Shown here: positions 1-10,601 of the stretch, piece by piece
How the letters are laid out: the number at the start of each line of letters is the position of its first letter
Position numbering within the stretch: position 1 is the first letter of the stretch
Program-made: the position numbers and the translations under genes
From: Arachnopeziza araneosa
Taxonomy: Eukaryota; Ascomycota; Leotiomycetes; Helotiales; Arachnopezizaceae
Direction: 5' to 3'
Assembly: GCA_003988855.1 (NCBI GenBank)
Contig: QYAI01000030.1
Coordinates: forward strand, 124,001-188,000
Length of the DNA: 64,000 nucleotides
Notes under the pieces: model-generated
What the model was told of the DNA's origin: nothing
The model's input: only the letters and a program-made list of their open reading frames with translations
Databases searched by the model: none

Positions 1-2056
1 TGTGAGCTATGCTGAATAACATAGTCTCACTATTCTCTTCTTGCTCTTCAATTTTGCAACCCGTTTGCTGTTATGCTTTGCTGTTCCAAAGTACCTGTCA
101 ATTCTCTATCTCATCAACACAACAGCCTACCCGATGAATTTGACGCCACATTGATCCATACAACGTTTCAACCGTGGTTTATTCTCGAACCTGCACAAGA
201 AGCACAGCAGCGACGCCATGGCCGCCCTCAAACCACTCCCTCTCCCCGCACAGCCCAAAGGAGTCTACCACGGAGTCCAAGTGATAAAATAAATCAACTC
301 CCATCCCTGGGATTTACGTCATTGGTTATTACCGTCTTGCTGGGTCTACCGGTCTCATTTCAATGTGGCTGCCTCACTGCCAATTCCTTCACCGAGCACC
401 TGCTTTTCAACAGAGGGAAAGGGGAGAACGAGAGGCAGGGCTGGAAATCTAGGTATCTCATACTGATTCTTAGGACGGATTCGCAAACTGGTTTCCTGGA
501 CTGCTTCTTTGGGGCTGGCTTCTTGGACTGATTCTTGGAAAACACTAAACGAAAAAGCGTCATGGCAGAGTCGTGTGCTCGATGAATCCTCTTATATTGT
601 TCGATCAGACACCAGCTGTATTGATATAAAAAATAAAAAAAACAATCTGTATTGATAGAACACCGTGATGCACGGGGACGTTGGAACCGCTCCAGACTGC
701 CAGTTCAATCAAAATCATGTGTCCGTCCCAACATCGCCTGGCTTAATTCTGGCCCCACCTAGCTCCGTGACTGCACACTCAAACCCCCCCACCCCTCCGC
801 CGTCCAGAAATCCGCCTCCGGTGGTGCTTCCAGCCACTGTCCGAGCATCTGCGTGTTATGCGTGCCCTTCTGCTCTGTCTCTTGCTTTTGTGCACATGAC
901 TTTTCTACATGTCCGTTAGACCGGATCGTTTTTTTCTGTTTCGGTCTTGGTCGGATTTACCTGTTTTCTGTTGGTCTTGGCTGCGGTCTTCCTCTGTGCC
1001 TTCTTGGGATGCAGCGTTTCCCACTATGGATGACATGGCTGTGGTGGGGTGGTGGGAGAGGTGTGGGAGTGGATTGGTGATTGGTGGACTTTGGGTCGTG
1101 GATTGAGGGTTGAGGGGCGTGTGGTGGTGGTGAGATGGAAAGTAGGGGATGCTGAAAGCTAAGAATTGTGCGGTTTAAATAGAGGAGGGAGAAATCCTGA
1201 CTGTTCATAGTCAGGAGAAGGGTCGGTGGAAGTATGGATTTCATCTGTGTGTTTGTCATAATCACCGTGGCTTTTTCTGGGTAGTAGGGGTTGTATGATG
1301 GGAGAGGGAGAGTAGGATTTTGATAGGAAAATAGAGCAGGGGGGAAATCTTGGATGCTTAAAGCTAGGAGAAGAGTTGTGGAAGCATGGATCCCATCGGT
1401 GTGTCTGTCGCAGCCATGGTGGCTTTTCTGGGTAGTATGAGGCGTAGGATAGTAAAGGGAGAGTAGGATTTTGGTAGGGGAACAGGATATTGGTAGTGGG
1501 AGGAGGACATTGACAGTGGGAGTAGGACACTGATTGTGGGAGTAGGATATTGGTGGGAGAATAGGACGTTGATGGGAGAGTAGATTGATAGGAGAAACAG
1601 ACGCCCACTTCCAGGATCAACCAGGGCTCATTATTCGAGGACATCGAATACGCGGCTCAGGATATAAATGAAGAGAAAGATTTCCCCAAACAAACCAATA
1701 TAACCTTGAGGCTCTTTGGCTTATAGGAAAAACATTGAGACTGTCGGGGATAATGATACGCTGACGCGAGTCAGGACATGGGATCGGGGAATGTCCTGAG
1801 GCTCTCGCGGTCGCTAGGATATGGGTAGGAGAGTTTGTAGACGGAGTTATCCTTGACACTGAGGCTATTGGGAAATTTCCATGACTATCTATTGCAACGC
1901 TTTGGAATGAACCCTTAGGATAATATAGGAGAAAAAAGCCATGTCCTGGCATTAGTTCCCGGAGACTGCCTACCGAGCCGTGCCGTGCCACCAGCCAATT
2001 GTGGTTGATTACAAAGCCAAGACCACGGACCATCAGCTTTACGCCTCAGATATGAG
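1..2056. other. Stretch without a supported gene
   Basis: No recognisable protein was found. A 138-codon open frame on the minus strand (1617-2033) and a 152-codon one on the plus strand (73-531) match no family I know. The zinc-finger gene at 2057 must have an upstream first exon here, but I could not place it. A diverged tandem duplication lies at 1196-1580. Confidence 0.5.
1196..1580. repeat. Diverged tandem duplication and GGGAGTAGGA minisatellite
   Basis: Two copies of a segment of about 130 bp follow each other (roughly 1196-1325 and 1326-1465). Both contain a TATGG/CATGG..ATC..TGTGTGT core followed by TGGCTTTTCTGGGTAGTA and GGGAGAGTAGGATTTTG. From about 1470 to 1580 a short unit of the form GTGGGAGTAGGAYATTG repeats with drift. 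The strand is G-rich throughout. It looks like an old minisatellite. Confidence 0.7.
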
Positions 2057-4734
2057 GCATCAATGTCCTCATCGGAGCCGCATTATGTCCTGACTCGATT
2101 GCCGAAATCCTGGAGGATCCAAATCCTTACGACCTCCTTTGCAACCCATGCGCCCTACCCACAAACCTCCCCTTCCCGCACAAACTTGTCCTCTTCATCC
2201 CATTTTCTTTCCTATTTGAAGAGCACGAAGGCAACCAATTCGTTGCCTTGTTGTAACACTTTCTATACCCCATCCTCAAGCATCCCACCCATGTCCATCC
2301 GTGCCTCATGACGAGGCTCCAGATCGATGAATGCCACAGGCAGTGGTCGTTCGCCCGCGGGGCAACAAAGGCTACCGGTAGGGCCAAAGGACGGTACATG
2401 AACCAGCTCACAGCCGCCTTAGCTGAAGTTGATGGTTTACTCGCTGGTGTCAACTATCTGGAAAAGCTAGAACCGACTCCAAGTGAGACAAGCACTCCGT
2501 CTGCTTCATATAACAGTCTCAAGAACCCTGCCGCCGCGGATACATCAGCAGGTTCCTGGTTCGGCGATCATTTGACAGTCGACCTACCCCATGCCAGCGT
2601 CCTGGAATCCGAGGAGCCGATAAACAATGAAGTGCGGCATATTCGTAGTATTCTAAATGATAAACTACACGATTCGTATGGCGACTCGCAGAAAAAACCC
2701 CGAGATTCTCAATGGGCTACGCTTCGCAGCTTGCGAGAGGCATCGGAGTTGCATTACCGCCAATTTCTCAAAGCGACCGCCTTTTCAACCTTAGCCGAAA
2801 TCGTCCAGCTCAGGAAGTCCTTTTTGACGGCGAAAGATATGCTGGAGACCGGAATCTTGACTTTCCGTGATGTTCTACATGGCCGTATCCCCACGACGCT
2901 GGTAGATATTTTTGCATTCGCCAGTCTGTCGTACATCATATCAAAGACCCTACATGCCAAGGGACGCATCAAGGAGTCGGAGATTCTTTCCGGTATCTTG
3001 GAATGGCGGGCAGCGATTGATGATGACGGCGAGCAATCTGCTTTTGATAAGATTGCAAAAGATCTATGGCCCGAAGCAAAGGAATATATGCACTTTTTCT
3101 CCATCGAGAGGAGTAAATTAGGTCCACATGCCGACGGCCTGAGACGCGATCAGACCGAGCCGAGATACGCTCCATCAATTAGTCCTCGCCCGGAATATGG
3201 TTCGCGCCATTCAAAGGCCGCCGAAGAGTGCAAAACATCAGAAGAGAGTCCATCGTTATTCACAGGGAACAACGAGTATGCGCCTGCTTTCCAGACAAAT
3301 TCACATGCTGCACCATTTCTAAACGACTTTCAACATCTCCCGAACGGTCTCCAGGATCAAGCCAATGAGTTACTCAATGAGACAGGGTCACATGAAGAAT
3401 TTATGTTCTCATACTTCACTTACTTGAACAACATTTCACAGGACACTGTCATAGATCCATCCTCGTATCAGATTACCGAGGCTGATATCAATCCCAACGC
3501 TCTTGATCCAACACATGCGGAAATTTCAACAGAAACAGACTCATTCCCGAGCAAGTCACCTAGTTTCACGCTCGATGGCTTCGAAGAGATACCTCCGCTT
3601 GAAGCCATGATCCAACCGTCTGATGAAACTACTCTTTCTAACCTCAAAATGAAGCCACTGTTCCAAGTGGTGTTCCGCTTCATCACCGGTAGGTGTTCAA
3701 AATGCCGGCTGTCTTACTTATTCCTAATTACTGTAGAATCTTCCGAGATGACTGATTTTTTGGACGCCCTTTCAGGACGAGGATTGACATCTGGGAATAA
3801 TGGGAAAAAGTCTTTGCACCCATGTCCATCTTGGAAAGCGTTCGAGTTCCTGGATCAAGTTCAGAAGCTTTTTTTTAATCCTCTACATCGCAAAGCTTGC
3901 CAGATTGACGATGAATTTAGTGGAATTGTTGCTATGGCTGAAACGTTTGTCAGACTAGGGTCTCTTCGCACAGTCAGAGAAGTAGAGAACTACATCATCA
4001 CCGTTGGTCGGGCAAGTTTTTCTTCTAGTTTCTACTTCCAATCTAATTTAGATTCGATAGGATCTCGTCGATTCTTCCGTATTATTTTCAAAGATAGTAT
4101 TGGAGACGCTTACTCAATGCTTCAATGCTTCTCAACACATGAAGTGGAACCTTCTTTATCCGAGCTGTGACCAAAAGCCGGATATATACTCTTTCAGATA
4201 TGTCGACAAGCGACATGAATCTGAAAAATCATGGGTAGCCTCGAATACCGTATTAGCTTTCTCTACCGAAGACGAACTATCCCCTACCTCATCCGCAAGC
4301 GAGCTAAATCAGAATGATTCTCCGAATTCCCCAAAACGGTCTCTTCAGGACATATCGACTCCAGATGCGAAGCGCCGGTAAGTCATAACTAATGGTAATA
4401 TATCAATGTCTGATTTCAAAAATATAGCCGACGAGAAGTTTCAGACGCGAACTCTCAACGCACTCCCTCAGTATCAGATACTTCCATCATCGAGCGCTGC
4501 AGCTTTGAAAACTGTCACAAATTCTACAGGGGTATCGCTGCACGCAACAATCTCTCTCGGCATCTTCTTGAGCACGTCAAGCCAAAACTAATATGCCCCG
4601 AGTGTGGCCATGAGATAGCACGCCGACACAATCTTCGCAACCACTTCACAAAGGTCCATGCCGACTGTGAGCTGCCGGATTGGATTGCCAATACGAAGAG
4701 AGGTCTCCACAATGCTCCTCCTCCTAGCAGTTGA
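2057..4734 (+). CDS. C2H2 zinc-finger protein, 5' end unresolved
   Basis: The C-terminus has two C2H2 fingers: CSFENC followed by RHLLEH, then CPECGH followed by NHFTKVH. This suggests a nucleic-acid-binding, possibly regulatory protein; the long N-terminal part is not recognised. I infer introns at 2253-2315 (63 bp), 3689-3736 (48 bp), 4012-4060 (49 bp, starts GC and ends AG) and 4378-4427 (50 bp). Each joins frames into continuous coding sequence; without the last two the fingers are out of frame with the body. The first ATG of the long frame is at 2308, but the same frame is open from 2056 with only a TAA at 2254, which the 2253-2315 intron removes. The true start is therefore probably upstream, in an exon not identified. 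A KRRRR stretch just before the fingers could be a nuclear localisation signal. Confidence 0.72.
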
Positions 4735-5499
4735 TCATTCCCAACTTGTCTTACTTTTTCTTGGTCTTTTGTTTTCAGATTGACTTTCTCTCGCGTTTGA
4801 GCGCTCGCTTTGTAAAGGAAACATATATGGTTGTCTTACAGTCAGATGACATAGGATTTGGAGTTCAAGGATCGTTAACTCAAGCGTTAACCAATCGGTT
4901 TCAACGACCACGGGCTCATATTGTACTTGTTTTTCGTGTACAGGTAGCTTTCATGGCTTCCTGTTCTTTCTTTCTTTCAAAATCAAATCCTAGCTCATAG
5001 CTATACTCACGAGCAATGAACCAGATGCCTCAATTATAGTCTATTCTATAATAAGTACACTTTGTAAAGTGATAATGCTTGAGATTTCTATAGTATATCT
5101 TCACTGTATGAGAAGAGAAAGGGTAAATTGAGTTCCACGTGCCAAATTACTCATCACGTGATTATCTAATTCCTAGGCTCAGCTTTTTGTGATCGACAGA
5201 GGGATGGTAAAGATAACGGAGCTCTGGATTGACGTAATTCCATCATACTCTATATAATAAATGTTTTAATAGTTCATATTGCGGAGTAAAGTAAGTCTAT
5301 TCCGACTATGTTTCTAACCTGAAGGTGCGAGTACCTTAGCATAGGAATTCTATATGAAACTACAAACACAATAAGACTGATTTAGCCATGATGAAAGCTT
5401 CTCTGATAAAAGCGTTGGCTATCAATTTTTACGTCTCAAGTTGAGCGGAATATTTCAGGCATTTTGCAGATTTGAGATCTTTTAGCGTTTCTAGCCACC
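4735..5499. other. AT-rich intergenic stretch
   Basis: No gene seen. It contains two CACGTG hexamers (5136-5141 and 5155-5160), the second inside the perfect palindrome ATCACGTGAT. Confidence 0.5.
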
Positions 5500-5758
5500 A
5501 TGCTGGCCCACCGTTCGTCTCGAGCTCGCTGGACGAAAGACTTCGTATCAATTCAAACATGGCTCGTACCATCTTTGAGAGCTTGTTCACAAGATCCCTT
5601 TATCTTGTTGTAGCAATATTGTTTTTCAGTATTGGGCTGTTTGATGTGCTGATATGATGCCTCGTCTTCTCCTTTGTATGAGAGAGAATGGCGTACTTAG
5701 GAATGTCTTTGCCACAGAACTCGCAAATCATTAGAGTTGTCGATTTCAGGAGACGCAT
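5500..5758 (-). pseudogene. HET-domain gene relic (N-terminal fragment)
   Basis: Read on the minus strand from an ATG at 5758, the sequence gives MRLLKSTTLMICEF, then CGKDIPKYAILSHT. This is the usual start of small fungal HET proteins (MRLLxTxTL..F.GxxIPxYAILSHTW). After SHT a one-base loss shifts the frame. The next frame gives GEDEASYQHIKQP, as expected after the HTW motif, and then HV-stop-IDT where family members have YVWIDT. A second frameshift leads to SLSSSEL, matching the region after WIDTCCID. There are thus at least two frameshifts and one nonsense codon (TGG to TGA would explain it). Nothing recognisable remains of the rest. HET proteins act in fungal heterokaryon incompatibility; this copy cannot be functional. 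Confidence 0.8.
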
Positions 5759-6025
5759 TATAGTGCTCTTTCTCAAATGCTGTCAATAAAATTAATGGAT
5801 GATATTCAGTGAAGTGTTCAAATACTAGACTTGAACTGCGGGGATTGGGATAGGAATAAGCAGGGCTGCGGATGTGTTGCCCAGGCACGCTCACTATACT
5901 CCTACTGAGGCCAGCTTTTTCAAGCTGCCAAGTCTTAGTATAACGTACAAATGTCATGTGTTCAAGTTGCTCAGGTGGTCCGTATTATCGCATCTCTCTA
6001 CATTTTTGACATCCACTGAGATAAT

Positions 6026-6035
6026 GTCACGTGAC
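6026..6035. promoter_or_regulatory. GTCACGTGAC palindrome upstream of the aldehyde dehydrogenase
   Basis: This perfect 10-bp palindrome contains the CACGTG E-box and the RTCACRTG consensus of Cbf1-type bHLH factors. It lies 240 bp before the chosen ATG at 6273. Binding is inferred only. The rest of 5759-6272 shows no gene. Confidence 0.35.
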
Positions 6036-6272
6036 TAGACTAGTAAATGTTTTCAAGAGACGAATCCTACTTATTCAGGGCCATTTTACAGCTACAGTCT
6101 TATCATTATTTAAGTATACGAGAAACTCAATCGAGACTACCGAAACAGTGTTGTGTTTCTCAAGGTCTTGTATCCCACTCTCCATTAGCTCGCTTGACTC
6201 AACATCGTCACGTCTCATATGACCGTCACTTTCATCAGCCACTTCGACATATCACAATTTAAACCCATCAGA

Positions 6273-7754
6273 ATGAAGCACCACACCAACTGGGTCGATG
6301 GTGCCCACCAACCGCCTTCAGAAAAAACAATCCTAATCATCAATCCAGCCACGCACATCCCTCTCGCATTCATCGACTCGACCTCCCTCTCAACCGTACA
6401 AAGCATCCTCTCCTCCTCACAAACAAACTTCAGCAGTGGAATATGGTCCCGTGCCGACGCATCGACACGCTTCAGTGTCCTCTCCAAGGCTGCAACCATC
6501 CTCCGCACCCGCCTACCAGAGTTCATCCACCTCGAAGTCCTTCAGACCGGCCGACCCATCCGAGAAATGCGGGCTCAATTATCCCGTATCCCCGAATGGC
6601 TTGAGTATTTCGCCTCATTAGCCCGTGTTCACGAAGGACGAGTCACCCCATTCAAGGGTCCTGTTGTAAATACCCTCACCCGTCTCCCACTCGGTGTGGT
6701 GGTGCAGATCACGCCGTGGAATCATCCGCTGCTTATTGCAGTAAAGAAAATCGGTGCTGCGCTTGCGGCAGGGAATTCAGTGGTGGTCAAACCGTCCGAG
6801 ATGGCTCCTCTGAGTGTGTTGGAGCTTGGTGGCATATTTAAGGAGGCGGGATTGCCGGATGGGACATTGCAGATTGTCTGCGGGTATGGGAGGGAGACGG
6901 GAAAATTCCTCTGTGAGAGTAAAGGGATTGCAAAGATTGATCTCACAGGGGGCCTTGGGACCTATGAGGCGATTGCATCAGTGGCGAGTAGGAATATGGT
7001 ACCGATTACAGCGGAGTTGGGTGGGAAGGCGCCGGTTTGTATCTTTCCAAGTATCGGGGCTGTGAAAGGGGTGAGAGCAGCGTTGTTTGCGAGTTTTATC
7101 GCGAGTGGACAGACCTGCGTTACGGGAAGTAGACTGTTGGTGCATGAGGATATTTTTGATGAGTTTGTGGAGTTGTTGGTGAAAAGGACGAAAGCCTTAC
7201 GAGTGGGTGATCCTATGGATGATAAAACACAGATCGGTGCTATGATCTCAGAAGCCAGCGTCGACAGGTGCGACAGATTTGTTAAGCGAGCAGTTGAAGA
7301 GGGAGGAACGGTTTTGTGTGGTGGAAAACCGACAAGTGTGGATGGGGACGGATACTTTTTCGAACCGACATTGATTGAGACATCTGCTGCAAGTAATCTG
7401 GCGTGCAATGAAGTATTCGGCCCCGTCATAGCTATAGTAAGATGTAAGTCTGAGGATGATATTATAAACATCGCGAACGGAACATCGTTTGCATTGGGAG
7501 CTTCGGTTTGGACGAATGATTTCAATCAGGCTCATCGAGTAGCTGATAAGATAGATGCTGGAATAGTTTGGATCAATGGACATCATCTGAACGATCCTTC
7601 ATCGCCATGGGGCGGGTTTAAAGAGAGCGGAATGGGCAAAGAGAATGGTTTTGAGGCATATGAAAGCTATACGAAGTTGAAGAGCACGATTATCAATTAT
7701 GGACAAGAGCCTAGCTGGTTTGACGATGAAGTGGAAAACGCACGTTATGGATAG
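6273..7754 (+). CDS. Aldehyde dehydrogenase, NAD(P)-dependent (ALDH superfamily)
   Basis: An intronless gene of 493 codons, the usual length for the family. Landmarks: WNHP (Asn about 150), the cofactor-binding lysine in VVVKPSE (about 173), the general base in ELGGKAP (Glu about 248), the catalytic cysteine in GQTC (about 282), and EVFGPV near the C-terminus. It oxidises an aldehyde to the acid, probably in the cytosol; the substrate is not evident. An in-frame ATG 18 codons upstream (6219) exists, but MKHHTNW at 6273 fits typical family starts better. The region downstream holds a broken zinc-finger gene and a 51-bp remnant of a close paralogue at 10224-10274, then an intradiol dioxygenase and a P450, so a role in aromatic or amine catabolism is plausible but inferred. 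Confidence 0.93.
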   Translation: MKHHTNWVDGAHQPPSEKTILIINPATHIPLAFIDSTSLSTVQSILSSSQTNFSSGIWSRADASTRFSVLSKAATILRTRLPEFIHLEVLQTGRPIREMRAQLSRIPEWLEYFASLARVHEGRVTPFKGPVVNTLTRLPLGVVVQITPWNHPLLIAVKKIGAALAAGNSVVVKPSEMAPLSVLELGGIFKEAGLPDGTLQIVCGYGRETGKFLCESKGIAKIDLTGGLGTYEAIASVASRNMVPITAELGGKAPVCIFPSIGAVKGVRAALFASFIASGQTCVTGSRLLVHEDIFDEFVELLVKRTKALRVGDPMDDKTQIGAMISEASVDRCDRFVKRAVEEGGTVLCGGKPTSVDGDGYFFEPTLIETSAASNLACNEVFGPVIAIVRCKSEDDIINIANGTSFALGASVWTNDFNQAHRVADKIDAGIVWINGHHLNDPSSPWGGFKESGMGKENGFEAYESYTKLKSTIINYGQEPSWFDDEVENARYG

Positions 7755-8744
7755 ATAGCTAGCTGATGTATAATAGAAAGGAGTGACTCTTCGGAACAAA
7801 GATGATCATTATGACTTACTCGCTTCCAAAATTGAAAAATCTATTGACGTGCGTGCAAATAAATCCCTGAACTCTAACACAGCTGCTTCCAAAATGCTGT
7901 AATCTCAAACAAGTGTAAAAATCCTGATCTATTCCAAGGACGGTAGGCCGCATAGTCCTCTTCTCCTCTTATATCTAGGTACTTTGAACAAGCCCCTATC
8001 CATAGTCTTATGAATATAGCAATCACCGATCAAGATCAATTTGTTTATATTATGTCCAGATGGCCTCAAAATGAAGGGATAGTCAAACGCAAAGGCAATT
8101 CTTCATGCAGGAATAAAGTTCACCGCTAGAATAATATTTCAACGACATTACAAGACGCCTAGAAAATTGTATTCTATCTCCAATATATTTCCGACAAACT
8201 AAACAAAGAGTCAATCAATATCCTCAACTAGAGGACGCTTTACAAATGATTTTAATGTGTCAAGTCTAGCGTGCACGTGACTATACACTGGTTTATCACC
8301 CAGGTACCGAGAGTCAAAGCAGACCTGACTCGGTGGAAATATAACAAGTGCACATTATTTGAGTTCTGCAAGGGATGCAATGGAAAGATTATGTGGTAGG
8401 ACTATCACGTGTGGAAATGTTTCTGGGTTTTGTTGCCCCGCGCTGGAAAAGGAGGCCTCTATGAAGGAATCACCTCTTAGACAGCCTTGCTCGTCACGCA
8501 GCTCCAATTGGCGGGTTTGTATAGAGGCCTCCTTAGCTTCAGGCCACGTTGCGGCATGATAGAAAGCAATAAAGCATTATCCTTCCCAGACTTTTCTCCT
8601 TCTCTTCGTTTACCAACAAACTCAACTGCATCTATCACCCACAACTCAGCCTCCGGGCAGATGCCCAAGGTTGTTAAGAGATTAGCAACCGTTGTGCCGC
8701 TCGCAGGACCCGCCGTTGTGGCGGCGGGCAGCCTGCGTGACTAG
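7755..8744. other. Intergenic stretch with an inverted repeat
   Basis: No gene was recognised. Small open frames at 8359-8744 match nothing. It contains the 14-bp inverted repeat described separately and CACGTG motifs near 8274 and 8405. Confidence 0.5.
8449..8534. repeat. 14-bp perfect inverted repeat
   Basis: AAGGAGGCCTCTAT at 8449-8462 is perfectly repeated in inverse orientation at 8521-8534, with a 58-bp spacer. It could be the ends of a very small decayed element or a hairpin. No flanking target duplication is obvious. Confidence 0.6.
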
Positions 8745-9400
8745 ACTCAATCGGCCAGGAAGTCAGTCGGGTAGCCTTCCCTTACGACGATATCGACTTC
8801 AGCCCCATCCCTATCCAAACCAACTATCTTGATCAGCATAACGAACCAGTAAATCGTCCTCTGTATCCCGGTTTTGATCCTGCCTCAAACGACCAAGCCC
8901 GATCTGCTACTTCAACAACGTATTTTGCAAACGCAGACAGAGATTCTGATTTATTACGAGTAAACCTGTTGCCAAATTTCTCCGATTTCGACTTCAATCT
9001 TGAATTTTACCCACCCGAGTTATCCGACAACTTAACTCAAATCAATATCCGGCCAGAAACCTGTCCCACCCAAGAAGCCCATTTACCGCGCCAAGAAGAT
9101 TTCAGTGGCGTGCTTTTAAACAACTCGCATCCTCTATCGCAAAGCAAGAGTCCGTCTGAGACTACAAGTTCAATTGGCGTCCAAACCAAAGCGAAGCGTG
9201 TTCGCATCCGGAGACACTAATGCGAATTTTATGGATGCCAGTACATCTGCGCTCTGAAGAAAGATCGCCGAAGACATCATGTCACACATATCAAGCTGGA
9301 CAGAGCTGACTACCACAAATGTCCAAATCCAAACTGTAGTAGGAGCTTTACCCGTGCAGATAATTGTACACGACATGCTAGACTGTGTAAAATGGTCTAA
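8745..9400 (+). pseudogene. C2H2 zinc-finger gene interrupted by an in-frame TAA
   Basis: One reading frame runs from about 8745 (DSIGQEVSRVAF) to a basic stretch KAKRVRIRRH, meets TAA at 9218-9220, and continues at once with a clear finger pair. The first finger is CEFYGC followed by RRRHHVTH; the second is CPNPNC followed by CTRHARLC. The frame ends at TAA 9398-9400. Because the stop sits directly before the first finger cysteine and no frame change is needed, the simplest reading is a nonsense mutation in a former transcription-factor gene. An intron here would have to remove the conserved CEFYGC half of the finger. The 5' exon was not identified; an acceptor at CGTGACTAG just before 8745 is possible. 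With the metabolic genes around it, it may once have been a pathway regulator (inference). Confidence 0.68.
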
Positions 9401-10223
9401 ACACTACATCCGCGGCCGGCCTTTGCTCCTATGGCTTCTCCAATGGTTTCTCCAATGGTTTCTCCAATTAGCATTTGTCAGATACGTGCCCCAATTGTAT
9501 GAAGCTCCGCCTCACCAGCGCCAAGACCATTACGTCCGGGCGCTCCCTTGCGCAAACTACCCTCCACGGCATGAGTAGCAATTAGTAAGGACACCCATCA
9601 TTGGACTCCAGTCCCGAATCCAGTCAAATCTTCAGTGCGGTCGTTCTCGAGGATAGGACTTGTTGATTAGCTGCAGGTTGTACGCATTTACTTTGTTACA
9701 AATATGATATATCAACTCGCCTTGAGGTATTGGGGGTTTTGATGGAGAAGGAGGGGGTATTTTAATGCAGGAGGTATACTCGTTTTAGTTAATTAGATTA
9801 GTCGTAGCAATAAAACTGCTCTTCCCGAATTTATCTTGTCTCTCAACATCAACCGTATCACGAGCACGGATGCGGCTTTTATATGGTTCACTTCTTAAGT
9901 AGCTGTTGAATCAAATGCAAATTTGCACTAAGCATTAATCGTTCTAAATCTTAGTCTAACTCCCTGTGACATGAAATGGATGCCCATCCTTTCTCAGCTT
10001 ATGATTCAATTTAGTTCCCTGATTTAATCACTCGAAATATTTACTTTACCCTCAATACCAGTCTTGACCCACCTGATTAAAGCTGCTGGGACCTTAGGCT
10101 GGCGAAGAGTCATACTAGATCGTGAGCGATTACTGAATAGATCCGGTCCCCCAATTGGGGAACGAAACCCCTCAGGAAACAGAGGTCCAAAATGCAAGTT
10201 TCCAAGGTATTCCATTCGGCGTC
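9401..10223. other. AT-rich intergenic stretch
   Basis: No gene was recognised. A 12-bp unit CCAATGGTTTCT repeats about three times near 9436-9470. The minus-strand open frame 10024-10512 overlaps the aldehyde dehydrogenase remnant and has no recognisable product. Confidence 0.45.
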
Positions 10224-10274
10224 GATTATCAACTACGGACAAGAGCCGAGTTGGTTTGATGACGAGGTGGAGAA
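10224..10274 (+). pseudogene. 3' remnant of a second aldehyde dehydrogenase gene
   Basis: Seventeen codons, read on the plus strand from GAT TAT CAA in the frame of the intact gene, encode IINYGQEPSWFDDEVEN. This is identical to the C-terminus of the aldehyde dehydrogenase at 7688-7738. The two DNA stretches differ at 8 of 51 positions and all eight changes are at synonymous third positions. Sequence before it (from about 10195) is only weakly alignable, and the rest of the gene is gone. It lies about 330 bp past the 3' end of the dioxygenase gene, in convergent orientation. Confidence 0.8.
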
Positions 10275-10601
10275 TTATTCTGTAATATACGCACACCACA
10301 CTTGAATTTTCATGTGAGGGTGATAAAAAGGGGGTAAATTTGGGTGCTAAAAGGATGAAGAAGATGGAATGAGGACTATCTTGCTGGACGAAGGTTGTGT
10401 TGTCCCACCGCGCCACACTTGGCGCCAACCATTTTGGGAAGCGATGAATCAGACATGTCCTCAGCAGAGATATTCCCAAAGCAGCTCTGGGGATTGATTC
10501 CATTTGAAGCACCGCTTGAGGATACCCCTAAAATTCGAGTAAATAAATCAAAGTCGCAGAAAGCTTTTCGAGCAAGAAAGTTTCATATGCAGCTATGTAT
10601 A
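10275..10601. other. Intergenic stretch between the remnant and the dioxygenase gene
   Basis: No gene or clear signal seen. It holds the 3' flank of the dioxygenase gene. Confidence 0.4.

Noticed and set aside
1617..2033. A 138-codon minus-strand frame that at first looked protein-like
   Set aside because: No family match, no start context and no splice partner; the zinc-finger gene's missing first exon may lie on the opposite strand here.
6962..7525. A 187-codon frame antisense to the aldehyde dehydrogenase
   Set aside because: Shadow of a clear enzyme gene; no family features of its own.
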